Assembly (NCBI GenBank): GCA_001916965.1
Contig: MNTL01000051.1
Span: forward strand, 1 to 64,000
DNA length: 64,000 nucleotides
Direction of reading: 5' to 3'
From: Roseburia sp. CAG:10041_57
Lineage (GTDB): Bacteria > Bacillota > Clostridia > Lachnospirales > Lachnospiraceae
How positions within the stretch are numbered: the stretch's first letter is position 1; each line of letters begins with the position of its first letter. The position numbers and the translations under genes were made by a program. This document shows, one piece after another, positions 52,383-59,825 of this stretch. The notes under the pieces are model-generated. The model was not told the DNA's origin. It did not search any database and saw only the letters and a program-made list of their open reading frames with translations.

Positions 52383-53798
52383 ATGGTATTCAGCAGTCTG
52401 ACTTTTCTTTTTGCGTTTTTACCGATTTTTCTAGTTCTATATTATTGTTCACCTGCTAAATATCGTAATGGGCTGCTTTTTACAGGCAGTCTGGTGTTTT
52501 ATGGAATCGGCGAACCACTCTATCTGTGTCTTATCATCTGCTCCGTTCTGGTCAATCTCGGTATCGGACTTTTCATAGACAGATCAGAGCGCCTATCCGG
52601 CAAAAGGCTATGGCTCATAACAGGTCTTCTCTATAACTTCGGATTACTGTTTTTCTTTAAATATACGAATTTCTTTCTGGAAAATATCAATGGTGTACTG
52701 AAATTATGTCACAGCGGTACGCAGTTGAAGCTGTTGGAACTGACACTGCCTCTTGGCATCAGTTTCTATACTTTCCAGATTGTATCCTATATCATAGATG
52801 TCTATCGCGGCAAAGTGAAGGCTGACCATTCTGTTATCTCCCTGGGTGCGTACTTATGCATGTTTCCCCAGCTGATTGCAGGTCCGATCGTGGTCTATTC
52901 TGATATTCGCAGGGAACTGCATGAACGCACGATTACGATTCATAATCTGGACGATGGATTAAAGACCTTCATCCTCGGTCTTGGTTTCAAGGTATTACTG
53001 GCAAACCGTGTCGGTACTCTCTGGAACGAAGTGTGTACCATTGGTTTTGAAAGTATCTCTACTCCGCTGGCGTGGCTTGGCTCCCTTGCCTACTCCATGC
53101 AGCTGTACTTTGATTTCTGTGGCTACTCTCTTATGGCTATCGGACTTGGTAAAATGCTTGGTTTCACAATACCTGAGAACTTCCATCACCCTTATCTGTC
53201 CAGAAGCGTTACCGATTTCTGGAGACGCTGGCACATTACCCTTGGCGCCTGGTTTCGTGAATATGTCTATATCCCCCTGGGAGGCAACCGCAAGGGACGC
53301 ATCCGTACTATAGTTAATCTGGGAATCGTATGGCTTTTGACCGGATTCTGGCATGGAGCAGCATGGAATTTCATTTTATGGGGTGTGTTCATCTTTTTAC
53401 TTGAGATTCTGGAGAAAAATCTGCTGCTGCCGGTTCTGAACCACAAATCCATTGCAGCGCATATTTTTTCCCATATTTATATGATACTGTATATTCTTGT
53501 AAGCTGGACTATATTTGCCATCTCGGATTTCAATCAGCTTGCCATGTATCTGGCACGCATGTTCCCCTTCTTTGGTATGGGGCATACTTTAAATTCGTAT
53601 GACTTTGTGAAATATTTGACAGATTATGGTGTCCTGCTGATATGCTGCATCCTGTTCTGTACAGCAGGACCTGAGAAACTGTATCATCGATTCAAAAACA
53701 AGCTTGGAGGTATTGTCATTGCCCTTATTATATTCTGGTATTCTGTATATTACCTTGCTATCGGCATGAACAATCCCTTCCTGTATTTTAGATTTTAG
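52383..53798 (+). CDS. MBOAT-family O-acyltransferase (AlgI/DltB-like)
   Basis: The 471-residue membrane protein has about ten helices. Family signatures are MVFSSLTFLFAFLPIFLVLYY, LPLGISFYTFQIVSYIIDVYRG, FPQLIAGPIV, DFWRRWHITLGAWFREYVYIPLGGN and the catalytic His in LTGFWHGAAWNFILWG. It transfers acyl (acetyl or other) groups to extracellular polysaccharide or teichoic acid. ATG 52383 has GGGGGAG seven bases upstream. The SGNH partner starts 11 bases after its stop, the usual pair for this pathway. Confidence 0.92.
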   Translation: MVFSSLTFLFAFLPIFLVLYYCSPAKYRNGLLFTGSLVFYGIGEPLYLCLIICSVLVNLGIGLFIDRSERLSGKRLWLITGLLYNFGLLFFFKYTNFFLENINGVLKLCHSGTQLKLLELTLPLGISFYTFQIVSYIIDVYRGKVKADHSVISLGAYLCMFPQLIAGPIVVYSDIRRELHERTITIHNLDDGLKTFILGLGFKVLLANRVGTLWNEVCTIGFESISTPLAWLGSLAYSMQLYFDFCGYSLMAIGLGKMLGFTIPENFHHPYLSRSVTDFWRRWHITLGAWFREYVYIPLGGNRKGRIRTIVNLGIVWLLTGFWHGAAWNFILWGVFIFLLEILEKNLLLPVLNHKSIAAHIFSHIYMILYILVSWTIFAISDFNQLAMYLARMFPFFGMGHTLNSYDFVKYLTDYGVLLICCILFCTAGPEKLYHRFKNKLGGIVIALIIFWYSVYYLAIGMNNPFLYFRF

Positions 53799-53809
53799 GA
53801 GGTACAGAC

Positions 53810-54790
53810 ATGAAACATGACAGCCCTTATCTGCTGACTTTCTCGATTCTGATCTCCAGCCTTCTCTTTACGTTGCTTGGCTTATACTGGAATCAGACTC
53901 ATTATCATAATGAAGAACCTATTACACCCGGTCGTCCTACTCTAGTCACTGCCATGCAGGGAATCCACGATGGACTCCTTACTGATCTTGGCAAACAGAT
54001 GGAGATGTGGATGGCTGATAGTGCAGGCACTTCTGACGTGGAAGCAAGTACATCTGTCACTGTGCCTCACGTATCCCACGACTACTACGAAGCCATTTTG
54101 CAGAAACGTGGTCAGGATATCAATGAAGCAATCAACAGATATAATCAGGAAAAAGTCCGGCAGGCAGCCGCACAGACAGCACAGCCGCTTACCTTTACCA
54201 CTGCTACGGAAGATTACTTCTCTGATGCAGTATTCATCGGAGATTCCAGAACCGTGGGTATCAGTGAATATGCGGGCATCAAGAATGCCACATTCCTGTG
54301 CAAGACTTCTCTGACCGTGTATGATTTTGACAAACCAAAGATTACCTATAAAAATAAAAAAACATCTATTAAAGATGTTCTGAGCACCCATCAGTTTGGC
54401 AAAATATACTTTATGGTCGGTATCAATGAATGTGGAACCGGCACAGCACAATCCTTCTTCAAGCGCTATCGTGACGTTATTATGGATATCCGTCAGCTAC
54501 AGCCTGACGCATTGATCTTCATAGAAGGCAATCTTTTTGTAACCAAAGAAAAATCCGATCAGGAACAAAACATTACCAATGAAAATATTCAGGAACGTAA
54601 CAGGCTGATTGCTACACTGGCAAATCAGAAGGATATCTTCTATATTGATATCAATGACAGCACTCTGTGCAAGGATGGTGCTTTGATTTCAGATTATACA
54701 TGGGATCAGGTGCATATCAAAGCACAGTACTATAGTGTCTGGAAAGAATTCCTGTTAGAGCATGCAATTATAAAAGAGCGGTTGTCATAG
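53810..54790 (+). CDS. SGNH-fold hydrolase/acyltransferase partner of MBOAT
   Basis: The 326-residue protein has an N-terminal membrane anchor (about 8-26), a linker to 135 and a SGNH domain with block I FIGDSRTVG (Ser about 145), block III MVGINECG and the C-terminal pair in DQVHIK. Such proteins complete or trim acyl transfer begun by the MBOAT protein, outside the membrane. GGAGG precedes the start, and a terminator follows. Confidence 0.85.
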   Translation: MKHDSPYLLTFSILISSLLFTLLGLYWNQTHYHNEEPITPGRPTLVTAMQGIHDGLLTDLGKQMEMWMADSAGTSDVEASTSVTVPHVSHDYYEAILQKRGQDINEAINRYNQEKVRQAAAQTAQPLTFTTATEDYFSDAVFIGDSRTVGISEYAGIKNATFLCKTSLTVYDFDKPKITYKNKKTSIKDVLSTHQFGKIYFMVGINECGTGTAQSFFKRYRDVIMDIRQLQPDALIFIEGNLFVTKEKSDQEQNITNENIQERNRLIATLANQKDIFYIDINDSTLCKDGALISDYTWDQVHIKAQYYSVWKEFLLEHAIIKERLS

Positions 54791-54808
54791 CTGACAGCCG
54801 CCCTTTTG
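54776..54808 (+). terminator. Terminator of the MBOAT-SGNH operon
   Basis: GCGG.TGTCA pairs with TGACAGCCGC around loop TAGC, followed by CCTTTTGTGTCTTTTT. Confidence 0.8.
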
Positions 54809-54819
54809 TGTCTTTTTAC

Positions 54820-55020
54820 TTATTTAATGGATTCCTCGTAGCTCTTGACCATTCTTCTGACCATTTCGCCACCAATGGAACCTGCTTCACGGGATGTTAA
54901 ATCTCCGTTATAGCCTTCCTTTAAGTTTACGCCTAATTCTGAAGCGACCTCAGTTTTGAACTTATCCATAGCTGCTTTTGCTTCAGGAACTTCTACTCTG
55001 TTTGATCTACTCTGTGATGA
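54820..55020 (-). CDS. Alpha/beta-type small acid-soluble spore protein
   Basis: The 66-residue protein contains the SASP core: VPEAKAAMDKFKTEVASELGV, then TSREAGSIGGEMVRRMVKSYEE. It coats spore DNA against UV and heat and is cut by the Gpr protease during germination. GGAGG precedes ATG 55020. A sigma-G promoter is expected, but I could not place one with confidence. It shows that the organism can form spores. Confidence 0.95.
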   Translation of the reverse strand, partial: SSQSRSNRVEVPEAKAAMDKFKTEVASELGVNLKEGYNGDLTSREAGSIGGEMVRRMVKSYEESIK

Positions 55021-55070
55021 CATATCTGTTACCTCCATAAATACTATTCGTTTTCTGCTATCTATCTTCA

Positions 55071-55099
55071 AAGATAAGTGTTTGTGTATCACTTATCTT
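55071..55099. other. Hairpin upstream of the SASP gene
   Basis: AAGATAAGTG (55071-55080) and CACTTATCTT (55090-55099) form ten perfect pairs. It lies either in the SASP leader or at the end of the decayed gene upstream. There is no T-run. Confidence 0.4.
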
Positions 55100-55127
55100 A
55101 ATCCTAGTATTTACGGACATGATTTTT

Positions 55128-55445
55128 TTATAAGTGGTATTTTTTGACTGCATCTGCATCATAAATAAAATTACGATGAATCTTTAAAAATACCTGTATG
55201 ATGTCATGATCAAAGTATTTGCCTGCACCATCTGCCATCCATTCCAGTGCTTCTTCCTTTGGTATTCTGTCTTTGTAGGCTCTTTGGTCCAGCAGGGCAT
55301 CATAGTATTCAGAATCTGCGTAAGTCTCAGTTCATCCCCCACCAGGTTGTCAGGGATATTCTGTGCAATACTGTTAATGATAAGCCCTACCTCAATTCCG
55401 CTTACTTCTATGACAATAACACAGGTTCTGTCATTATAAGGATTT
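55128..55445 (-). pseudogene. Decayed histidine-kinase and HD-GYP fragments
   Basis: In one minus frame the text reads IPDNLVGDELRLTQIL, a histidine-kinase N-box phrase. In another it reads YYDALLDQRAYKDRIPKEEALEWMADGAGKYFDHDIIQVFLK, the C-terminal end of an HD-GYP or HD domain, closing at TAA 55128-55130. The pieces are in different frames and lack starts. This stretch is therefore the remains of one or two signalling genes, filling most of the gap between SASP and the DJ-1 gene. Confidence 0.55.
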
Positions 55446-55454
55446 TAATAAATT

Positions 55455-55513
55455 ATAGCACCTTATGGAAATATTGTCAGAATTTGACACAATATCTGTC
55501 CATAAGATGCTAT
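55455..55513 (-). terminator. Long imperfect hairpin after the DJ-1 gene
   Basis: ATAGCA.CTTATGG pairs with CCATAAG.TGCTAT, and an inner ATATTGTCA pairs with TGACA.AATAT. On the minus strand only a weak T-rich tail follows, so it may terminate the DJ-1 transcript or protect its 3' end. Confidence 0.45.
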
Positions 55514-55520
55514 ATGGTAA

Positions 55521-56069
55521 TTATCTGTATACAATTTTGGCTGCCAGCTCATCTGCACTCTTCTGATCGAGCAGATTGGCAATAATCTGTAATCCAAAGG
55601 CAATCGCTGTACCCATGCCACGGCTGGTAATTACATTGTCTGACTGCACAACCGGATCATAGGTCACTTCTGCTCCAATCAGTTCTGCTTCCATTCCCGG
55701 ATAGATACATGCTTTCCTATTCTTCAAAAATCCCAGATGTCCAAAGATCTGTGGTGCTGCACAGATGGCACCAATCAGCCTGCCGCTTTCATAAAAGCGC
55801 TTGAGCTGATCTGTCAGTGCCTTACACGCTTCCAGATTCTTCGTTCCTGGCATTCCACCCGGACACACCAGAATATCAAAGCTGTCAAAGTCCAGCCCCT
55901 CTATCGCTGCGTCCATATCTACATTAATATGATGGGCTCCCATGACCTGCTTTTGTCCATCTATGGCTACACAGGTAACTTCAATGCCGGCTCTCCTTAA
56001 AAGATCCACCACTGTAAGAGCTTCTATTTCCTCATATCCCGTTCCAAAAAATACCGCTGCTTTCTTCAC
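55521..56069 (-). CDS. DJ-1/PfpI-family protein
   Basis: The 182-residue protein matches the DJ-1 group: VKKAAVFFGTGYEEIEALTVVDLLRRAGIEV with the conserved Glu, FDILVCPGGMPGTKNL and the reactive Cys in IGAICAAPQ (about 100). Members act as glyoxalases, deglycase-like or thiazole/thiamin-related enzymes. The GTG start at 56069 aligns with the family and has GGAAAGGG nine bases upstream; ATG 56078 is an alternative. A promoter (TTGAAA-17-TATAAA, complement 56109-56137) precedes it. Confidence 0.9.
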   Translation of the reverse strand: MKKAAVFFGTGYEEIEALTVVDLLRRAGIEVTCVAIDGQKQVMGAHHINVDMDAAIEGLDFDSFDILVCPGGMPGTKNLEACKALTDQLKRFYESGRLIGAICAAPQIFGHLGFLKNRKACIYPGMEAELIGAEVTYDPVVQSDNVITSRGMGTAIAFGLQIIANLLDQKSADELAAKIVYR

Positions 56070-56108
56070 ATTACACATCCCTTTCCTTAAATTATCGTAC
56101 CTGATATA

Positions 56109-56137
56109 TTTATACACCATTTACTACATTTTTTCAA
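56109..56137 (-). promoter_or_regulatory. Promoter of the DJ-1 gene
   Basis: TTGAAA (complement 56132-56137), a 17-base spacer, then TATAAA (complement 56109-56114). Confidence 0.6.
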
Positions 56138-56188
56138 ATACAGGAATATATGCAAGCGGTGCATCTTTTATATCATTTATAAAAGTGC

Positions 56189-56194
56189 TATACT
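56189..56194 (+). promoter_or_regulatory. -10 of the CYTH gene
   Basis: TATACT preceded by TGC gives an extended -10, with only a weak -35. It lies 39 bases before the start codon. Confidence 0.4.
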
Positions 56195-56232
56195 GTTACT
56201 ACACTTATAAAATTCAGAAAGGACGTACACCC

Positions 56233-56724
56233 ATGGAAATAGAACGTAAATTTACTTTGAAAGAACTTCCGGCTGACCTGGAATCCTATCCCTGTCATGT
56301 CATCGAACAGGCTTATCTTAACACCAGCCCGGTTGTCAGAGTCCGCAAAGAGGATGACCACTACTACATGACTTATAAGGGTAAAGGGCTTATGGCAAGA
56401 GAAGAGTACAATCTTCCTCTGGATGAGACCTCTTATCAGCATCTTTTGGCAAAAGCCGATGGAAACATCATTTCCAAAAAGCGCTATGTGATTCCCATTG
56501 AGACACCGCAATTTACAGAGGATTATGTTCCTCTGACTGACATGAAGCTTGTCATTGAACTGGATGTCTTTGCACCGCCTTTTGCCCCACTTATCATGGC
56601 AGAAGTGGAATTTCCCGATATCGACACTGCCAATGCATTTCTGGCTCCTGAATGGTTCGATCAGGATGTCACAAGTGACCCTGCCTACCATAACTCCAAT
56701 ATGAGCAGCCGTGTCTTTGAATAG
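56233..56724 (+). CDS. CYTH-domain triphosphatase
   Basis: The 163-residue protein starts with the signature MEIERKF (ExExK) and continues with the alternating acidic and basic tunnel residues of the CYTH fold (VVRVRKEDDHYYMTYKGKG, KLVIELDVF, MAEVEFPD). Such enzymes hydrolyse inorganic triphosphate or thiamine triphosphate. AAAGGACG precedes ATG 56233. It is convergent with thymidine kinase, with only 14 bases between the stops. Confidence 0.9.
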   Translation: MEIERKFTLKELPADLESYPCHVIEQAYLNTSPVVRVRKEDDHYYMTYKGKGLMAREEYNLPLDETSYQHLLAKADGNIISKKRYVIPIETPQFTEDYVPLTDMKLVIELDVFAPPFAPLIMAEVEFPDIDTANAFLAPEWFDQDVTSDPAYHNSNMSSRVFE

Positions 56725-56738
56725 GTAATGTATATACC

Positions 56739-57326
56739 CTATTCCTCCACGTCAATCTCTATGTTAGGTCCTAACATACCAAGCTTGAAATGCTTACGGC
56801 ATAATGCCACATAGCTGTCATTTGCCCCAAGAAATACCTGTTCTCCATCTCTTACAATGCCCTGCTTATTATATCTGGCATTGCAGGTAGCCTTCTTACC
56901 ACACCAGCAGACTGTCTTAACCTCGCTGATCGTATCAGCTATGGCTATCAGTCTCTGGCTTCCTTCAAACAGATTATTCTGGAAATCTGCCCTGAGTCCA
57001 TAACAGACTACAGGAACCTCCATAAAATCCACAATATCTGACAGGAAATCTATCTGTTCTTTGGTCGCAAACTGTACTTCATCTACGATAATGCAGTCAT
57101 ATGCACGAATCTGTTCCTCCGTCATCAGTTCCAGCTCTTTTAACAGAATACATTCCATTTCCAGTCCGATTCTGGAACGTATCTTGCGTGCTCCATCCCT
57201 CGTATCTGCTTCTGTCTTGCACAGCAAAGCCTTCTGTCCTACTTCTTCATAGTTAAAATGTGTCATCAATGCATTGGCTGTCTTAGAGCTGTTCATTGCT
57301 CCATAATAAAAATACAGTTTTGCCAA
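56739..57326 (-). CDS. tdk: Thymidine kinase (type II)
   Basis: The 195-residue enzyme phosphorylates thymidine for salvage. The P-loop is GAMNSSKT (about 9-16), and the Walker B-like IIVDEVQF, the lasso region with CWCGKKATCNARY (zinc cysteines) and a distal cysteine near the C-terminus are present. The start is TTG 57326 with GGAGG eight bases upstream. It follows the Pip-type gene by 22 bases and looks co-transcribed with the membrane proteins. Confidence 0.95.
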   Translation of the reverse strand: MAKLYFYYGAMNSSKTANALMTHFNYEEVGQKALLCKTEADTRDGARKIRSRIGLEMECILLKELELMTEEQIRAYDCIIVDEVQFATKEQIDFLSDIVDFMEVPVVCYGLRADFQNNLFEGSQRLIAIADTISEVKTVCWCGKKATCNARYNKQGIVRDGEQVFLGANDSYVALCRKHFKLGMLGPNIEIDVEE

Positions 57327-57348
57327 TTTCGTGTCCTCCCATCATGGA

Positions 57349-59103
57349 TTACAGCATAACCCCTGAATCTTCCTTATTCTCTTCAATCTTGTGATTCAGT
57401 TTCTCAAACGGTTTACCGCATACTAATCCTATGATAACAGAAACAGGAATGTAGAGCAATAAGTGTCTGATGCAATCCCAATAATAATTCTCATATAATC
57501 CACCGACTGTCTCACGGAGCGCATTCATTGCATATGGGAACGGCAGATACTTATAAAGATCCTGATAAATCTGAGGTAATACTTCCATCGGGAATGTGCC
57601 GCCTGCACCCGCTACCTGAATAACCATGACAACAATTGCCAGTGCCTCACCGACGTTACCAAAGGCAACTGTCAGAGAGTAAATGAACAGGGTAAATACG
57701 AAGCTTGCCGTAGCTGCTGCCAGCCAGAACTTGAACGGATACAGACACTGGATTCCTACATAATAGAGATCACCCAGCACAGTAAGTAAAGTCTGTAACT
57801 GTCCAATCAGGAAGAAAAACACATATCTTCCCACATAAGTCTCCACTGGCTTCACATCTGTCATTCCTTCAATCGGATGCACCTTCACATGTACGATTGC
57901 TACCAGAATCAATGCGCCTACCCAAAGAGCAAGCACTGAATAGAAGGGCGACATGGCAGAACCATAATTCTCGATCTGATATACATGCTCAGTCTCTATC
58001 TCAACAGGAGAAGCCATAAAGCCACCGATTGCATCAGGATCTGTGCTCAACAGCTCCATTAACATCTGATAGCTGTCGCCTTCTTTTAAGTCTGTTAAAG
58101 TATTCACAGATTCCTGCAGATTATCCTTCATATCTGTGATCAGATCTCTCGTCTGATGCAGATTCACACCCATTACGACCAGACTGTCATTGAATGCTGC
58201 CATATCATCCTGCATCTGTGTATAGCTCTCTGATACACTGTTCAGCAAGCTTCTGACACTGCTAAGACTTGCTGCCAGAGACTTGGATATACTCAGATAA
58301 GAAGCCAGTCCTGTATTCAACGCACCCTGCGCCTGGGAAATGGCACTTTGCCCTGAGCTGATCGCATCATCTGCTGTCGTGGAATTCTGCGCTGTTTCAG
58401 CAGTTGCTGTGACAGAATCTGTCACAACCAGGAAAGAATCCACCAATGCCTCATAGGTATTCAGCTCTGTAATTGCACTGTTGAGTTTGTCAATCAGTAC
58501 GTCTACCAGAGAATCCGCATTCGTTACTCCCATTGCCTGTAAGCCTGACGTATCCATCAGTGTATCTGCTGCTGTGGTCAACACTTCCGCCAAAGTACTA
58601 ACAAAAGTCGCATTAACCTGCTGCTGCACCGCAGTTTTGGCTTTTGCCGTGATCTTAGGCGCAATGGCATTCTTCTTCTCATTCTCATAGTAAATGATCT
58701 CTGGATGCTGCACATCATCTGACAGGAAGCTTACCAGATCAGAAGTAAAATCATCCGGCATAATCAGAGCTGCGTAATAGTCTCCACTGTATACACCATC
58801 AATGGCTTCCTGTGTCGTATCTGTAAAGACCCATCCGATAGTCGTATTGGCTTCCAGCGCAGAGATCACCTTATCACCCATGTTAAAATATGTACCTTCT
58901 ATATCTACACCTTCATCATCGGATGCAACAGCAACCTTGATCTTGGATGTTGATGCCTCTCCATATGGGTCCCAGTTCGACAGGATATTGAACCACGCAT
59001 ACAAGGAGGGCAGTATGATCAGACCAAGCATAATAACAACAGCTACTACATTGGTCTTGATCCGTTTAAAATCCGTAATAAAAATCTGACATATATTCTT
59101 CAT
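57349..59103 (-). CDS. YhgE/Pip-family membrane protein
   Basis: The 584-residue protein has an N-terminal helix with the Pip signature (VVAVVIMLGLIILPSLYAWFNILSNWDPYGE), a large extracellular coiled part (about 40-375; tandem polar helices such as LSKSLAASLSSVRSLLNSVSESY) and a C-terminal set of five or six helices with the VQVAGAGGTFPMEVLP phrase. YhgE/Pip proteins resemble ABC-2 permeases and are linked to phage receptors and ESX-type secretion. The exact role is unknown. Confidence 0.88.
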   Translation of the reverse strand: MKNICQIFITDFKRIKTNVVAVVIMLGLIILPSLYAWFNILSNWDPYGEASTSKIKVAVASDDEGVDIEGTYFNMGDKVISALEANTTIGWVFTDTTQEAIDGVYSGDYYAALIMPDDFTSDLVSFLSDDVQHPEIIYYENEKKNAIAPKITAKAKTAVQQQVNATFVSTLAEVLTTAADTLMDTSGLQAMGVTNADSLVDVLIDKLNSAITELNTYEALVDSFLVVTDSVTATAETAQNSTTADDAISSGQSAISQAQGALNTGLASYLSISKSLAASLSSVRSLLNSVSESYTQMQDDMAAFNDSLVVMGVNLHQTRDLITDMKDNLQESVNTLTDLKEGDSYQMLMELLSTDPDAIGGFMASPVEIETEHVYQIENYGSAMSPFYSVLALWVGALILVAIVHVKVHPIEGMTDVKPVETYVGRYVFFFLIGQLQTLLTVLGDLYYVGIQCLYPFKFWLAAATASFVFTLFIYSLTVAFGNVGEALAIVVMVIQVAGAGGTFPMEVLPQIYQDLYKYLPFPYAMNALRETVGGLYENYYWDCIRHLLLYIPVSVIIGLVCGKPFEKLNHKIEENKEDSGVML

Positions 59104-59117
59104 TTCTGCTTCTCCTC

Positions 59118-59804
59118 TTAGTCTCTCACTTCATCCTGGGATTTTGGACGCCTTGACGCTGCTCTTGCCTTGCGCATTGCTGCATAATCCTGCGCATCTT
59201 TGCGCTGCACATCATCAATCACAGGAGTTGCTGCTGCCTGTCTGCCCAGAGTCGCTACATACTTTCGGATGCTTTCCACCAGTTCTTCCTCTGCCTGTGT
59301 GAGTTCATCTGTGTGATGCTGCTCCACTACCGGCTCTTCATGTACTATTGCCTCTTCTACTACTTCATGTATCTTGGGCTTTCGCACAATCGCCTCTTCT
59401 ACTACTTCCGGCTTTCGCACAATCTTCTCTTCTACATCCTGCGCCTGCTTATCCTCAAGAAGACCGGTGCTTTCAATGACTTTCTCCACAACAAGATTAT
59501 CGTCTATCAGTCTCTTGATATCTGCATCCTCGTCCTTAATTCCCAGTTCTTTTAACTTCTCCTGCATCTGATAATCCATATACTCCACAACGATCAGATA
59601 TAGGGAAATGGCAAACAATGACACGATCCAAAGTACAAGAAATACGACCTTGGAGCTGTCGAGCTTGAACATAACAGTCAGGAATATAAGGGGAATAATG
59701 ATAACCAGTCTGATTCCAATTTTGATTCTCTGTTGATTCTTCTCATGGATTTTCTTCTCATACTCCATGATTTTTTCAAATGATTGTTCTTTTGTATCCT
59801 GCAT
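59118..59804 (-). CDS. Two-helix membrane protein with repeated acidic tail
   Basis: This 228-residue protein has two adjacent membrane helices (about 30-47 and 52-70) and a long cytoplasmic tail. The tail carries near-repeats of EEAIVRKPE/EEAIVHEEP (about 125-162), then a helical, basic C-terminus (AAMRKARAASRRPKSQDE). I do not know the family. Its place between two Pip-type genes, with gaps of 14 and 21 bases, suggests that it works with them. Confidence 0.6.
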   Translation of the reverse strand: MQDTKEQSFEKIMEYEKKIHEKNQQRIKIGIRLVIIIPLIFLTVMFKLDSSKVVFLVLWIVSLFAISLYLIVVEYMDYQMQEKLKELGIKDEDADIKRLIDDNLVVEKVIESTGLLEDKQAQDVEEKIVRKPEVVEEAIVRKPKIHEVVEEAIVHEEPVVEQHHTDELTQAEEELVESIRKYVATLGRQAAATPVIDDVQRKDAQDYAAMRKARAASRRPKSQDEVRD

Positions 59805-59825
59805 ATTCTATCACCGCCATTTCCT

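Noticed and set aside
55128..55445. CheW-like protein in the minus strand
   Set aside because: The phrase VIVIEVSGIEVGLI first looked CheW-like, but it leads straight into a histidine-kinase N-box and has no complete frame, so it is treated as kinase debris.
59300..59420. Short tandem repeats in the 59118 gene as a CRISPR or DNA repeat array
   Set aside because: The units are in-frame protein repeats of unequal spacing within a coding region, with no spacer structure.
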